Assembly: GCA_022494885.1 (NCBI GenBank)
Contig: JAGVSM010004254.1
Span: 1 to 64,000, forward strand
Source: Micrasema longulum
Lineage: Eukaryota; Arthropoda; Insecta; Trichoptera; Brachycentridae
DNA: 64,000 bases
Direction of reading: 5' to 3'
Under the pieces are notes generated by a model that saw only the letters and a list, made by a program, of their open reading frames with translations, was not told the DNA's origin and ran no database searches. The first letter of the stretch is position 1; every line of letters starts with the position of its first letter. This document shows positions 43,800 to 55,474 of this stretch, in pieces. Both the position numbers and the translations under genes were made by a program.

Positions 43800-45180
43800 C
43801 ACATATTAATGTATTTTATAATTAATCTACTTTGAAAAATATAGTTTTTGTTTGAAACATATCAAGATATTTTCGCACTATTTTAAACCTTTGAGCATAT
43901 CTTTCAAGCAACTAACGTAAATAATAAATTACTTAGGTTTAAGCTCAAGTAAAATGAAATTAAAATAAGCCCATTGATACCATCAAAACTTATTTCTATG
44001 GATTATGACTGTTATGAGTTACTATAGTGATAACATTATGGGTCGTGATTCTATACTTTTGTCGAGGACTCTGGATCAGTAAGTTCGTGGTTTGATCCCC
44101 GCTCTACTACAACGTGGTTTTCATTTTTATAACACTACTTGTATTCTAAAACTAATATAAAAGTGCCCCAGAATAAATATATTCGAGTAAATCATTAATG
44201 CCGGAAGCAAACAAACCAAATCAAAGATTTAAATTAAAGCCCTTCAGTAAAAATTAAAAATAGCCTACAATCCAATACATACTACCTCCCCCTTATTGAT
44301 TTTTGGAGAATTCGTAGTCAGGATGTTAAAAACTGAACACATGTTTATTGTTAGTTTGTGAGATTGAAAATATTGAATGTAAGTTTATTTTCAAGCCTTG
44401 ACAAAGAAACGGTGGTGTTCTGAAACCGGTAGGCATATTTATTTATTTTGTTCATTAACGCCCAAAAGGTATTTGAAAAAAATAAAAATGAAATACATGC
44501 TAACATACTAAATAATAAATACAGAAAAAATATGTGAAATTAGCTAAAAAGGATATTATAAAAAGTTTTACAAAATAAAAATAAAACAATAATAACAAAG
44601 GTATGCAAGAAAAAACAGTGAGCATATAAACAAAAAATGCAAAGAAATAAGCTGATGAAATAAATTCTGTAAAGCAAACAATAAATAAAGTGTTACGGTA
44701 AGCAAGAAAGACATTTTTAAGTTAAATTAATAAACAAGCAAGCATATATTATCACGAAAAAATAAGAAATAAAAACATGTATCTATGAAATGCGTATTTG
44801 CCAATACTACAATTCAATTTATTTTAATAATTTAACACCGACTAAATACGTAGTTAGGAAAATATTTATTTAAAAATAATGTGAGCTTAAAAAATTAAAA
44901 TTTATATATAAGATAAACAATCTACTTTCTCATCTCAGTCGACAGCTGTATAAGCGCGGTTCGTCCAATTTTCTTGATTTACACTACTTTTGTAAAGATA
45001 TCTTTTTATTTAATTAAAACAATTCCAACAATTAGAAACATCGGTTTAGGGCTTTGGCAATTTGGTTGTCTTTAATTCGTACAGTTTTGAAGAAAACGAT
45101 TAAATTTTATATCCTTCGAGCTTTACAATCAACTCAAGCCGGTTAGTAATTACCATAATTAAAAATCATTTGATATGTAA
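43800..45180. other. Unassigned DNA with a SINE head and a repeat F core
   Basis: 44055-44120 (+): cgaggactctggatcagtaa and gttcgtggtttgatccccgc resemble the 3' half of a tRNA (anticodon stem plus B box), a third SINE head type also seen at 61394-61477 (-) and 55350-55405 (+). 44380-44430 (-): ctaccggtttcagaaca...ctttgtcaaggc is a core of repeat F. The remainder, including lysine/asparagine-rich A+T DNA at 44470-44930, is unassigned. Confidence 0.4.
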
Positions 45181-45184
45181 TTTC

Positions 45185-45600
45185 AACTTCTTCTTCTTCT
45201 TCTTGTGCCCTCTTAAGTATTCTCCTCGTTGGTAATCACTTCTAAAAAGGTCTCCCTGTCTTTCGCTGTGTACAAAATATGTTCCGCTCCACGCACAAGC
45301 GGAACACCAGTAAGACAAAAACCGGTGATTTTGGCTGGTTTAATATTCTTGCACAAAATACTATCCAACTATAAAGATGCCCTTGATATCCTCGCATAGA
45401 TAAACTTCAATGTACTTCACCTTAATATGCGTCAGAATGCTGTCTTTGCCGTAGAACATTTTAGAACCAACTTCGAATTCTTTTCACTTTTGCCAAGAAT
45501 CCTCACAACAGTACACAAAATCTCCTTTAACAGTTTTGTCGACCTATTCCTACAGCACAGGCAAGCGATGTTATCACTTCTGGCTTTAAGATAACTCAAT
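45185..45600 (-). pseudogene. Unrecognised coding relic with a (GAA)n end, probably a retroelement 3' end
   Basis: Minus strand shows two overlapping protein-like frames. One (about 45540-45363) contains CCEDSWQK then KEFEVGSKMFYGKDSILTHI and KVKYIEVYLCEDIKGIFIVG. The other (45600-45200) contains ARSDNIACLCCRNRSTKLLK and, farther on, GFCLTGVPLVRGAEHILYTA then KDRETFLEVITNEENT. It ends in a run of GAA units at 45187-45204, like the simple-repeat tails of some non-LTR elements. The 'AKDR..F...' ending is reminiscent of retroelement C-termini. I do not recognise the protein; at least three stops or frameshifts make it non-functional. Confidence 0.35.
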
Positions 45601-45609
45601 TGCCATGTC

Positions 45610-46495
45610 TACCTAAATTATGCTATTACCATACCATCTGTAATTTTAAATAGTTTTTGAGATTATATATCTTGAAAGTAGTCATTCAGAGATTAAATGA
45701 GACTGTCAGTCGATTGGTCAAAAAAAAGATTTATAAATATGTTGTTTACTTATATGTGTTGAAACTTAAATGTATCTTTTATTATAGAAAATAAATAAAA
45801 AATTAAAATGAAATTATTTTAATACAAATTATGTTTTGCTACAACGACAGATGATTTAACTTACACAAATTTTTAATTTCAAAATCGAGAGAGTTAGAAC
45901 AATATTCTCAGGTGGTTTGAATACTAACAGTTTTCACAAAAGGGCTATTTTTAGGAATTTAAGTCTTACAGTTTCGTATCCTTGAAGCAAGAAATAAGGG
46001 ATGTTTTTTATAACTCCAAACTTTTCACATTTTCAGAAACGACATACATAATCATTTGTTGTATTTAATGTCTTGTTCTTACAAAACTTCCCAGCTATAT
46101 AACTAAATGTCTGAGTTTATTTTTATATTTTGTTTAAATGCTAGTGGACAGAAAAACTTTTGTTTTTTAGGTTTACCTTGAAACACGCATAATACATATT
46201 AAAAGTTGTACAACGTTAGTTATTAATTTTATATAACTATTTAACGACTTTTCTATGTCTACCGGTTTCGAGACGTACTCGTGTCTTTGTCAGGACGAAT
46301 TACACCAACATGCAAATCCCACTAAACGATCACCATAGTATTATTATTTTTTAAATATAAAACCAACTGCTATAGAACCCCGCTCTATAACTATTTTATT
46401 CTCGTTTTTTATTTATAACTTATTTACAACTCGTTATAAATGCCCCCTAAAATTGATGTATGTTTTTTAAGTTCTAATGAATGAAAAAATGGATA
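45610..46495. other. Unassigned DNA with repeat F copy
   Basis: 46240-46320 (+) carries ttaacgacttttctatgtct, accggtttcgagacgtactc and gtgtctttgtcaggacga, the clearest core of repeat F. The rest is featureless. Confidence 0.4.
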
Positions 46496-46496
46496 A

Positions 46497-47005
46497 AACA
46501 TTCTCCATCTCTGGTGTAATGCATTAAATCAATTTCGATAGACTTTTTTGGAGGTGAAATTTAAAAGATACTTTTTTTTAATATATTACCCTAAACAACT
46601 TGCATTACATTGCTCTTCTGATTGCTTTTCCAAGTGCTTATAAATTAATATGAAAGGTCTATATCGGACCTCATTCTCCCTCTTGACTATTTCACACTTC
46701 CCTTCTTTAGCCATGGTCATTATTCTAATCTGTTTCCTCAACTTTTACATTACAAATTGTGTATTTTGTTACCATTTATTCTCAATAAGGATAAAAATTA
46801 CATTCTGTTTATATTGAAACTCGAATGATTTACAAATTACAACAGGGATGAAGAACACCTTAAATAAGGGGATATAGAAGTCTAAGCATTTACAGGGCTT
46901 ATGACCTGTCATTGGCTGGTTTAAGTGGCCACTTTACATACTGTGTAACATTTACAATTTTACAAAGTCTACAAACATTTGGACAAACTCAAATATTGTA
47001 ATGTC
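46497..47005 (+). repeat. FB family: fragment and an internally deleted copy
   Basis: 46497-46526 carries ttctccatctctggtgtaat (inverse end fragment). 46830-47000 is a compact copy: attacaacagggatgaagaa, gtctaagcatttacagggct, gacctgtcattggctggttt, then directly aagtctacaaacatttgga and caaactcaaatattgta. It retains the left arm and right outer terminus but has lost the centre and the inverted arm. Confidence 0.65.
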
Positions 47006-47009
47006 ACAT

Positions 47010-48065
47010 GATTCAATTGTGAACTATCACGATTACCTTTTTCATATCTGATTTTTATCCTATTTTCTTTCCCTGTGTATTAATCGGACTATTTTATCTC
47101 ACGTTTTTATTTCTGTAAAATATTGTTAAATCCATTACGGCGTTGAAAAAAGAATTAAAAAAAAGTGTATTGCAATTAGGCACACAAACGTAAGCAATTT
47201 TTTTTTGTTTCGATTAACGCACTTCCTGCGCGCACACAAAAACCGTTTTAAAGCGAGGGATCTTCCTTACGGTTTTACTTATACCAATAATTTTTTTTTA
47301 TCAAAAACTGGAGTTATTATTTAAATTTTATAAGCCACGGTTCAAATATAATAATTAAATTGCTTTTATTGTTATTTTCACGGTAAGCTTGCAAATTTGT
47401 ATGGTTGGCGTTAGTCAGATATTTTCATAGCCATTTTGCAATAAATATACAAACTGTAACGTTATCTGTGTTTTATGAAAAAATAAATTTGCATTCGAAG
47501 CACTGACTTTGTAAATATTAATTATAATAAAACAAATATATAAAAAAATTGGTTTTAACCAAATAAATCGTTATTTTTTTTCAACCGACCGGTTTCAAAG
47601 CTACTCAAGTTTCTTTATAAAAGTATAATTAACTAACGAATTCCTTAATATTTTATTTTAACAGTGTTAATACTAATATTTAATAATAATTTTGTAGAAG
47701 GCGCTTTCAGTGTAATAAGATAAAAACATAAACGTAGAAAATTTCTTCCAGAGTTCTGTTTATTTTTGCAGGCTTGTTAAACTAGACAGAATAAAATCAA
47801 CCGTCTTTTGTAGAGTAAAGCGCTCTTCATTTAGAAAACAGCGCCTGAAAATAAAAACAGTAAAAAGAAAATGAAAGAAAAGCGTTCAACTGTTATATCA
47901 TCAATCACTATACGAATTTGCATACATAAAGATGGAGCGATTCCTCGAGGCGAATGTTTTATTTTTCCTCGGGAAACAATAATCTACGAGCCGTAAATTT
48001 CATATTCATTTAACCAACAATTTCAATATGTTTCTTGGCTCCTCAAAAAAGGGTGTTTCATGATG
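47010..48065. other. Unassigned DNA with repeat F copy
   Basis: 47490-47690 (+): gcactgactttgtaaatatt, ccgaccggtttcaaagctac and ttattttaacagtgttaat align with 3375-3570. Nothing else recognised. Confidence 0.4.
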
Positions 48066-48364
48066 TACAGCCTTGGACATGTGTATTAGGCACCCTCTAA
48101 ATAGTTGGTTTATGATTTTAAGTGCTGCAATTTTTTGATTATTTGAAATCCTATTGGATTTTGTTGAGTTTTTATAGATTTTTTAGCTTCCATCCCCACT
48201 TTCTTTATTTAAGGAGGTGGTTTATTTAGAAATAATCAATTAACTTGTTTTGCGGGACAGTTCTATCGATTAAACCAACCTTTATTTCGAACTTTAAACA
48301 GTATAAAAGTACTTAATTTTTCTATTTTATGTTTAAACATTCGTAATTTTGTATTATATTAGAT

Positions 48365-50400
48365 TATTTTGAGTTTGTCCAAATGTTTATAGACAAAAGA
48401 TTGGATTTTAGCCCCTAGGGAGTCATTAAAATAAACAAATAACAACAAAGATTGAGAACATTTTATGGAGAAGAATATGGAATTCTAGACATTTACAGGG
48501 CGTATGACCTGTCATTAGCTAGTTTAAGTAGCCACTTTACACACTGCGTAACGGTCACCATTCAGACATCCATATTTCTTCAATTCTTCCACCCGTTGGC
48601 TTAAGTGAAGTACAAAACGGTTTTTTCCTAGAAGGTCTATAAATTTTAATCTTCTGGAATATTGTGACTATATTTGTTCATAATTTAATAAAAAATGTCA
48701 GGTGAATGCTGCATACCCAGATTTCCAGAAGGCCGTTGATAAAGTAACTTACAAAATAAGATACAAAAGTTTGAAGCAATCGGTATAAATGGTGATCTTC
48801 TAAATTGGATGATATCTTATTTAAAAATAGAACATAGATTTTATGCATAAATTAAGATGAATCATCACCATTAACTGTAAAATCTGGCGTGCCGCAAGGT
48901 TCTACTCTTGGACCATTATAAAAGATCGTGGTTCCCTGTTAGAGTGTAATTATCTTTTCTATGCCGATGACTTAAAAATATTTCGCAAAATTGAATCAAC
49001 AGTAAACCATGCAATGCTTCAAAAACATCATGATTCTTTAAGTGAATGGTGTTAACTGAATAATATGCACCAAAATTTTCAAAAATGCTATAAAATAAAG
49101 TTTACGAGAAAAAAAACTCAAAGCTGTTAAACTCAAAGCAAAAATAATATTGACCTTAACTCAGTAAGCACAATCCTTGATCTTGGAATTACTTTTGACT
49201 CACGTTTAACCTTTTCTAATCATTTCAATATTGTTAAAGATCAATCTTAAAACATGTTGGGCTTCATTCACAGAATTTCCAAGCCATTTAAAAATGCAGC
49301 ATCAATAATTTGTTTGTATAATTTTCTTGTACGTAGCAATTTGGAATTTGGATGTATTGTTTGGTCATCTCATTATGTGATTTATATAAATATAATAAAA
49401 ATCGTGCAGAAAATCCTTCATTCTTTGTCATTTAAGTGTATTATGGGCAAAATACTTCACTGTTTGAATAGCGCTTGGAGTATTTTCAAATGGAAAATTT
49501 AGAAACTAGGAAACAAATTTCAGATATGATGTTCTTGTATGATTTAACTCACAACAATGTTGATTCAGTGTTTGGTGTTGAAAATGTGTCATTGTTTGTT
49601 CCCCATAGGCGTCTGAGATCACTTGATACCTCTTACCTTCCACTTTTCACAAAAAATATGGCATATTTTAACCCTCGTGCAAAAATGTGAAGACTATAAC
49701 ACAATAGAAAAAAAAATTAACGTTGACATTTATCATGATAGAGCAAATGATTATCAAAAAATATTACTGTGTTTCTAAACTCAAATGTCTAATCTTTATT
49801 TTTGTGGATTTAAATTAATTTTGGTTTATTTTATTACTTCTTATATGTTCTTATTTCCTCTTTTATTTTCATAAAAAACAATAAGTTTCTCATCTATAAC
49901 TCAATTTTATTTATTTTACTCAATTTTTATTACTTTCTTCAACTAAATCTTTCACTTAATCTTTATTATTGCCCAAATTGGTAAATTGATTAAGTTAAAC
50001 TACACATTTATTTAACATAATTTATGAAAGATGGTGGAGTTCTATAATTGAAGATATGTATAAAGAATGTTACCTATGCTTTTTTAAAAATTGTATGTAT
50101 TTTATGTATCCTTGTTGAACTTCCAAAAATTTTTATTTTTTTTAATAAAAAAAGGGCTAAGACCTTTATTATGGTGAAGAGATTCATCTGATTGAATTAT
50201 TTTATATACTAGGCAACGCCTGAAAACTTTTTACCAATTTCCAAAAGAAAAAATATGGATATTCAAATATAGGCAAAATAATGATTGTTACACAGTGTGT
50301 AAAATGGCCACTGAAACCAGGCAATGACACCTCATAAGCTCTGTAAATGCCTTGAATACAATTGTCTCTTCTTTTAAATGTTCTCAATCTCTGTTATATT
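48365..50400 (+). mobile_element. FB family element nested in Tc1 and split by a retrotransposon
   Basis: Left half 48365-48605: the outer terminus (ttttgagtttgtccaaatgt, cccctagggagtcattaa), then aataacaacaaagattgaga, gaattctagacatttacagg and acacactgcgtaacgg. Right half 50150-50400: the element centre (agggctaagacctttattat, atactaggcaacgcctga), then the inverted arm (acacagtgtgtaaaatggcc, ctgaaaccaggcaatgacac, gttctcaatctctgttat). Joining the halves reproduces the order of 42221-42480. Only the outer right terminus is missing. Confidence 0.8.
48640..50145 (+). mobile_element. Jockey/CR1-like non-LTR retrotransposon relic inside FB
   Basis: Blocks in order: CQVNAAYPDFQKAVDKV (RT motif A region), INGDLLNWMISYLK, SGVPQGSTLGPL (motif B), CNYLFYADDLKIFRKIES (motif C, YADD kept), ILDLGITFDSRLTFSNHF, MLGFIHRISKPFKNAASI and NLEFGCIVWSSHY. 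Near 49475-49690 it continues METRKQISDMMFLYDL-like sequence and VPHRRLRSLDTSYL. Frame changes and stops occur between blocks, so it is inactive. It starts inside the RT domain (5'-truncated). The A+T-rich 3' UTR runs to a T/A-rich end at about 50145. Confidence 0.8.
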
Positions 50401-50559
50401 TTTTTTATATTATAAGTTAAGTTAAGTGAAACTGAGAGTTCACAGATCTTTTTTTAATTTGAAAGAGTTAATTCAGGTTCAAATAGCCATAAAAATCAAT
50501 TGCTCTGGGTATGCGGTCTTAACTATACTTCAACGATATTGAGAATCAAACTTTTGTAA

Positions 50560-51490
50560 AAATTGACTAACACCCAGCAGAAAGATTACTTATAGTCGCA
50601 AGGACTAGTCTGGTAAGGACTGTCAAAGCACATCTTCGAAAATATCTGCAAAGCTAATGTGGTAAAAACGTTTTACTCTGCAAAATGAGGAGGTGTCTGT
50701 AGAAGTGTGGGTTATAAGATTGCAAAGCGATAAAAAAATCCATCATTTTCCGAGGTCAACAGGAAAAAACGGCTAAACTCAGCACAAGAGCACCGAAATT
50801 GGACGGCAATTGACTGGGCGAAAATTCTTTGATTCTGAAACGAATATCGAAGCAAATATATTGCAGAAAATTTATCAATTTAAAAATATTTTTTGAAATG
50901 TATCATCTGTAGGTATTTAAAGATAAAATAAAAGACAAGCCATATTTTTTTATCTTTATTAATTTTTGCGAATTGTGGTTTTATATATGACCATCAAAGA
51001 GAACTTGAAGAATGCTACCTTGATTGTGTAATGCCTACAGTACAAAAGGGTGAAGGAAGCATGGTTTGGGGATGTTTGGCGTCTACAGGCGTGGGAAAAC
51101 TTTTTGTGTGCGAGGGACGATTAAATTCCAACACCTATACCGCCCTGCGGGACGATGTTTTAGAACCATTTATAATTAAATAATGTAATACTAAGTCCCG
51201 AAGGAGTGTTTTGTTCCAGCTGGACAATACTCCATGTCATCCTTTTACAAAAGTATTTCATCGTTTAAAAAATACAAAACTAACTTATTAACTGGCTTGC
51301 TCTTGACATCGATTCATTTGATCATTTATGGTCAATATGATAAATAACATCTGGTCTATCTAAACCGGAATAAAAAAAAATACGTATTTAAAGAATGGGC
51401 CAAAACAGAGTAATTTGTTTGTCAAAATTGGTAGGCAATATAAAAAAAAAAGTATAATATGCTCAATAAACAACCAAAAGAAATGTCCAT
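50560..51490 (+). pseudogene. Tc1-type transposase, dead
   Basis: Recognisable blocks: RTVKAHLRKY near the N-terminal HTH region, APKLDGN at the 'REHQNWT' site, ECYLDCVMPTVQKGEGSMVW then GCLASTGVGKLFVCEGRLN and TYTALRDDVLEPFI. The catalytic-site region LFQLDNTPCHPF keeps its Asp. WLALDIDSFDHLWSI corresponds to the 'WPA.SPDLNPIE.LW' block, with the third acidic residue (Glu) now Asp. Several stops and frameshifts interrupt it. Tc1 transposases are D,D34E nucleases that cut and paste at TA. Its C-terminus ends near 51490, where non-LTR 3'-UTR sequence begins. Confidence 0.8.
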
Positions 51491-51529
51491 AAGAATTATG
51501 TCCCAATGTCCACAATGTGTAGATTAGTC

Positions 51530-51802
51530 AATTCATCACACGACTTGGAATTTTTTGTGATAGATCTTCCGGCTTTTCGTAGATCTCTTCGCGACTAAAC
51601 AGTGTGGGATGAAGTTGGATTGGCATGGTTTAGCTCAAAGTTTTAGGTCTTTTGTTTTTTTGAATATATTGAATACAATTATTGTTTTGACCTTGTTTGT
51701 CTTTGCTAAATAGTTTTATGTTTTTTTTTGTTGAGTTTCTTCATGTAACTGTTGTAATTGGCTTAGGCCGTATAAATATAATAAATAAATAAATAAAAAA
51801 TA
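51530..51802 (+). mobile_element. Non-LTR retrotransposon C-terminus/3' UTR inside Tc1
   Basis: NSSHDLEFFVIDLPAFRRSL resembles the last residues of CR1/Jockey proteins. The UTR contains ttgtaattggcttaggccgt and ends in tataaatataataaataaat, an (AAAT)n tail at 51778-51800. It lies between the Tc1 transposase and the Tc1 right end. Confidence 0.6.
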
Positions 51803-51924
51803 AAATATATTTTATCGATAAACCAATATTTCAAAACCATTGTTAGTTTTTTATAAAAATCCCAACACAAAATTAAATATCTTAGTTTATTTAAGGTGTA
51901 TTATACATATGGCCAAGGCTGTAC

Positions 51925-52770
51925 GAATAGTATTGTAGTTATTTAAATGTGTTTCCTGTTGATGTAAGCCACCAAAAAACTTGCTTTATTAAGCAAATAA
52001 AATGTGTAAACGTTGTATTACGAAAAAAAACATATTAGTTAGTGAAAAAAAATATTTTTTTACCATCGAGTTGTGAAATTTGTTTAAGGCTCATGACACA
52101 AACTAGCCGGCCGCCAACGCTTGTTTTTTTTTTTGAACTTATACTGTCCCACATCCTAGCTTATATTTTTCAAAAACATTGAAATTTAAACCAACGTGCG
52201 TCCAGCTCAAAGTTTGTCTCTGAGCTGACTCAAAATTCAACGCACTGTTGGAATTATTTTAAAACACCACGACGCGCTGAGAGTCAAAACTTTGGCGATA
52301 AAAAGCGATATTTATTGGTTTCAATGGATTAGAAGTACAATTCAACTTATTTTATTTGGGATTATGAAAGGGTTTTTTAGTAAATGTATATTACAGGTGC
52401 ACAAAGCATGACAAGAAATCTAATTTTGGGAGTCTTGACGTAAGTTCCTGCATTCGTTTCTAATGCTTTGGAAAAAATTGTTTGTACCTTAGGTATTGAC
52501 CAAACTATCCTTGTAGAATTAACAGTTCAATCATCAGCAATATTGCTTCTGTTGGAATGATGTGAAGTGGTGTTTTTTATATTTGACCCCTTTACCTGCA
52601 GCACTGACTCGTTGGTCAATATTTTTTTTCTCTAAATACAAAACCAAAATTCTGTTAATAGATTATATCGAATCATGCACTACGGATACATTATATCAAG
52701 AAATATACGAAAAAACACATGTATTATAATAGGCAGATATTATAAATGCAATAAAATACATTTAATAAAA
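51925..52770. other. Unassigned DNA
   Basis: No feature supported. 52140-52300 is G+C-richer, with short inverted words (ccaacgtgcg, caacgcactgttgg), but no element could be delimited. Confidence 0.35.
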
Positions 52771-52779
52771 TTAAAGTTC

Positions 52780-53130
52780 TTTAATATTCAGGTCACATAT
52801 AAGAAGATTGCCCGGAAGCTTGTTGTGGTCGGCAGCATAAAGAAAAGAAGAAGACGAGGGAAGCATCCCATGCGCTGGACTAACCTGAGAAAAACTGCAA
52901 CAGGCTCTTTTTTGTGACATCTGTCAGAAATGCGGGGTGTTGAGACAAGTGGAGGACTACAGTTTCGAGAGTAAACATGGTGGTTACGATCCTCAGTCGC
53001 GAGGGGCCGACTAAGAAAAGATATTATAAAGAAAATGGGCATTTTTGTTGAAAACGTTTCCCCAGAGTATAAACAGTGATAACATAAATTTACTCAATAA
53101 AAGTACTTTTAATAAAAAAAAATAAATAAT
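52780..53130 (+). mobile_element. Non-LTR retrotransposon 3' end (endonuclease-RT type C-terminus)
   Basis: YKKIARKLVVVGSIKKRRRR and GKHPMRWTNLRKT match the 'GRRRRGRP..RW.DD' region close to the C-terminus of many insect endonuclease-reverse transcriptases. After frameshifts the sequence continues GGLQFRE-like and HGGYDPQSRGAD. It ends in a tail ttaataaaaaaaaataaata at 53110-53130. Confidence 0.5.
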
Positions 53131-53499
53131 AAGGTAGTGTAATTGAGTTCGGTGGTGGAACGGAGATACAGTTTAAGAATGACTATAATCTATGTAAAAG
53201 TCACTTGTATTTTGACAGTGGGGTAGCGGATTTGTGATTCTATTTTTTTATAATTAAAAGTGCTTTCATTCGGTGTAACATACCTCAACTATGTACGAGT
53301 ATACTCCGGGGAAAAAATTATCCAATTCAGATTTACGGAACCAGCGACCGCCCGAGCAATTACATTATATTATCTCACAGTATTTCATGCGGAAAATTTC
53401 AGTAGACAGATCTACCCACGATATCTACGTTAAATAATATAATATTCCTTAAAATTCCTAGATTTCCATATGCTTCTGTCGAAAAACATCAACAGTCTC

Positions 53500-53945
53500 C
53501 GTTGACATTGTTGTCTAACTAAAACCATTGTTCGAACCAGCTCTCAACTAAATCTTTATATACCTACCTGTTCTTCTCATTTCTTAGCGCACTGCGCGCA
53601 ACAATAATGCTACGCGTGAGCGCCGAAAACAACGTTAAAATTGCAGTACTAATCTAACATCAACCAAGTGAAGTGCTTAACAAACTGTTCATCGAACGAG
53701 CTGTGCCAGCGCGCATTTAGACCGCCAGGTTCATACACACAAGCAGCGCCAGCGTCTAACGACCGCCAGCTTCAGCAGCCAGGTTCCAGCACACGTCGTC
53801 TCATCATCAGCAGGTTAGTGGAGTTGGGCAACCTTCCTACCCCAACAATACAGTCGAATATCTAAATTTAACTCCTTTTAGGACGAAGTATTCTTCACAC
53901 CTCGTCCACTCTTCAACATGGCCTTTGAATTCGAATTTTATTAAA
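53500..53945 (+). repeat. LTR-like direct repeat, copy 1
   Basis: Aligns with 54965-55470 throughout: ctctcaactaaatctttat, gcgcgcaacaataatgctac, aacatcaaccaagtgaagtg, cgaacgagctgtgcc, accgccagcttcagcagcca, ggttccagcacac and ggttagtggagttgg. The two copies are about 1.48 kb apart in the same orientation, both starting near TGT. The region is clearly G+C-richer than its surroundings. An LTR pair of a decayed element or a local duplication are both possible; no primer-binding site or gag/pol relic was found between them. Confidence 0.6.
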
Positions 53946-53949
53946 CTTG

Positions 53950-54960
53950 ATACAAACCAGACTAAATTATGTAAAATAGTTCAATTATAAAATTCATTCA
54001 TTAGGAGATTTTTTCGATACAAAAATAAAATAATATAATTTCGTAATATTCACATTAAAAATTCATTTAAGATTATCATAATATTCATTGCCGTAAATAT
54101 TATATTAAACGCTATAATATCAAGCTATAAATTGTAAACATTTTATCAGTAAACACATTAATTATAATTGTTACAATTTTATGGAACACGCACAGCGCTG
54201 GCCGCCAGCCTGCGGATTCATCAATACAAAATCTGCACTATAAATACATAATATGACACATAATAAAATTACGCACATCTATAAAAGTGTTTACTACAAA
54301 ACAAGCACTTGCACAAAATAGCGAAAAACACCACCCGTATTTGAACATTTAATATACATAATTTAATAAATAACACAATGCACAGTTTCAATAAACAAAT
54401 CAACAATGATATATTTTACGCACATCTTTTCATTACTCGCAACGTATTTAATAATATGTTAACTGCTACGTAAGATACGTCAATCAATTTATAATATTCG
54501 AATTGTGTACACTGCCATCTGTAAAATTCATCTTTACCGAAAAGACAGTGCCACCTAGAGCTTGTAGTCTGGTAAAATGCTCGCAAAATGAGGAAATCAT
54601 TCGATTTTGCTATTTTAAAATGAATGTTTTTTTTTTTAAATCGCGCAATAATAAAAAAACATAAATAAGATAGATTCAATAATTTCTAAGGTATTTCTTT
54701 TAAAAATATACTAAAAAAATTAAGTAAATAAAACATAATTACTTTTAGACCGGCAGATTACGCCATTTAAAATTTAGACTTAACTTAGGTATCTGGGTTC
54801 TCATATAAAGACCAAGTATTGAACTTAAATTTGTTGAAATAATTTAAAGATGATAAATTGAACATGGAAGTGGCCGAAGCAAAATCTATATTTTTGGTTT
54901 TTTTAATAGAAATACTAGCATTTTAAATCACATACATTTTTGTGACATTTTCCCTTATTT
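53950..54960. other. Spacer between the direct repeats
   Basis: About 1 kb of A+T-rich DNA with no coding relic. gcgctggccgccagcctgcg at about 54195 echoes the repeat's 'accgccag' words. The frame 54416-54679 (-) has mixed composition but is unrecognised. Confidence 0.35.
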
Positions 54961-54964
54961 CTAC

Positions 54965-55470
54965 GTTTGGACTAACTCTCAACTAAATCTGTAAATCCTA
55001 CTTGTCCTTTCTATTTCCAAGCGCATTCTACGCAACAATAATTCTACGTGTGAGTACCGGAAACAACATTAAAATTGCAGTATTAATCTAACATCAACCA
55101 AGTAAAGTGCTTAACAAATCACTCACCAAACGAGCTGTTCTAGTGTGCATTTATACCGCCAGCTGAATACACACAAGCTGTGCCAGCGTCTTACGACCGC
55201 CAGTTTTAGCAGCCAGGTTCCAGCACACTCATCATTAGAAGGTTAGTGGAGTTGCGCAACTTTCCTTCTCCAACAGTACAGTCCACTATCTTAATTTTCC
55301 ATCTCCTAGAATGAGGACACTTTGTCCACTCCTCACCAACCGCATTATAATCTAATAGCAATGTTGCGAACTCAATAATCAGTGGTCCGAGGTTCAAATC
55401 ATGCTACACCATCTTACTCATTTAAAATGGCTTTAAATTCAATTATCTGTTGTTCTTTCCATTAGTCAGA
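54965..55470 (+). repeat. LTR-like direct repeat, copy 2, with SINE-like insert
   Basis: Same ordered words as 53500-53945 (ctctcaactaaatctgtaaa, cgcaacaataattctacgtg, aacatcaaccaagtaaagtg, ggttagtggagttgcg). Near its 3' end an extra stretch of roughly 75 bases (about 55340-55415) contains aataatcagtggtccgag followed by the B-box-like gaggttcaaatc, absent from copy 1. Confidence 0.6.
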
Positions 55471-55474
55471 CATC

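Larger units (their letters stand above)
48068..51921 (+). mobile_element. Tc1-like DNA transposon carrying nested insertions
   Basis: Left end CAGCCTTGGACATGTGTAT at 48068 and right end, read inward from 51921, CAGCCTTGGCCATATGTAT are terminal inverted repeats. Both are flanked by TA (48066-48067, 51922-51923), the Tc1/mariner target duplication. A transposase relic lies at 50560-51490. Total length is 3854 bases, against about 1.6-1.8 kb usual for Tc1. The excess is an FB element (48365-50400) with a Jockey-like retrotransposon inside it, and a non-LTR tail at about 51530-51800. The outer element is therefore the oldest layer. Confidence 0.85.

Noticed and set aside
53500..55470. Confident LTR retrotransposon call
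   Set aside because: No gag/pol relic, primer-binding site, polypurine tract or target duplication found, so it is listed only as LTR-like direct repeats.
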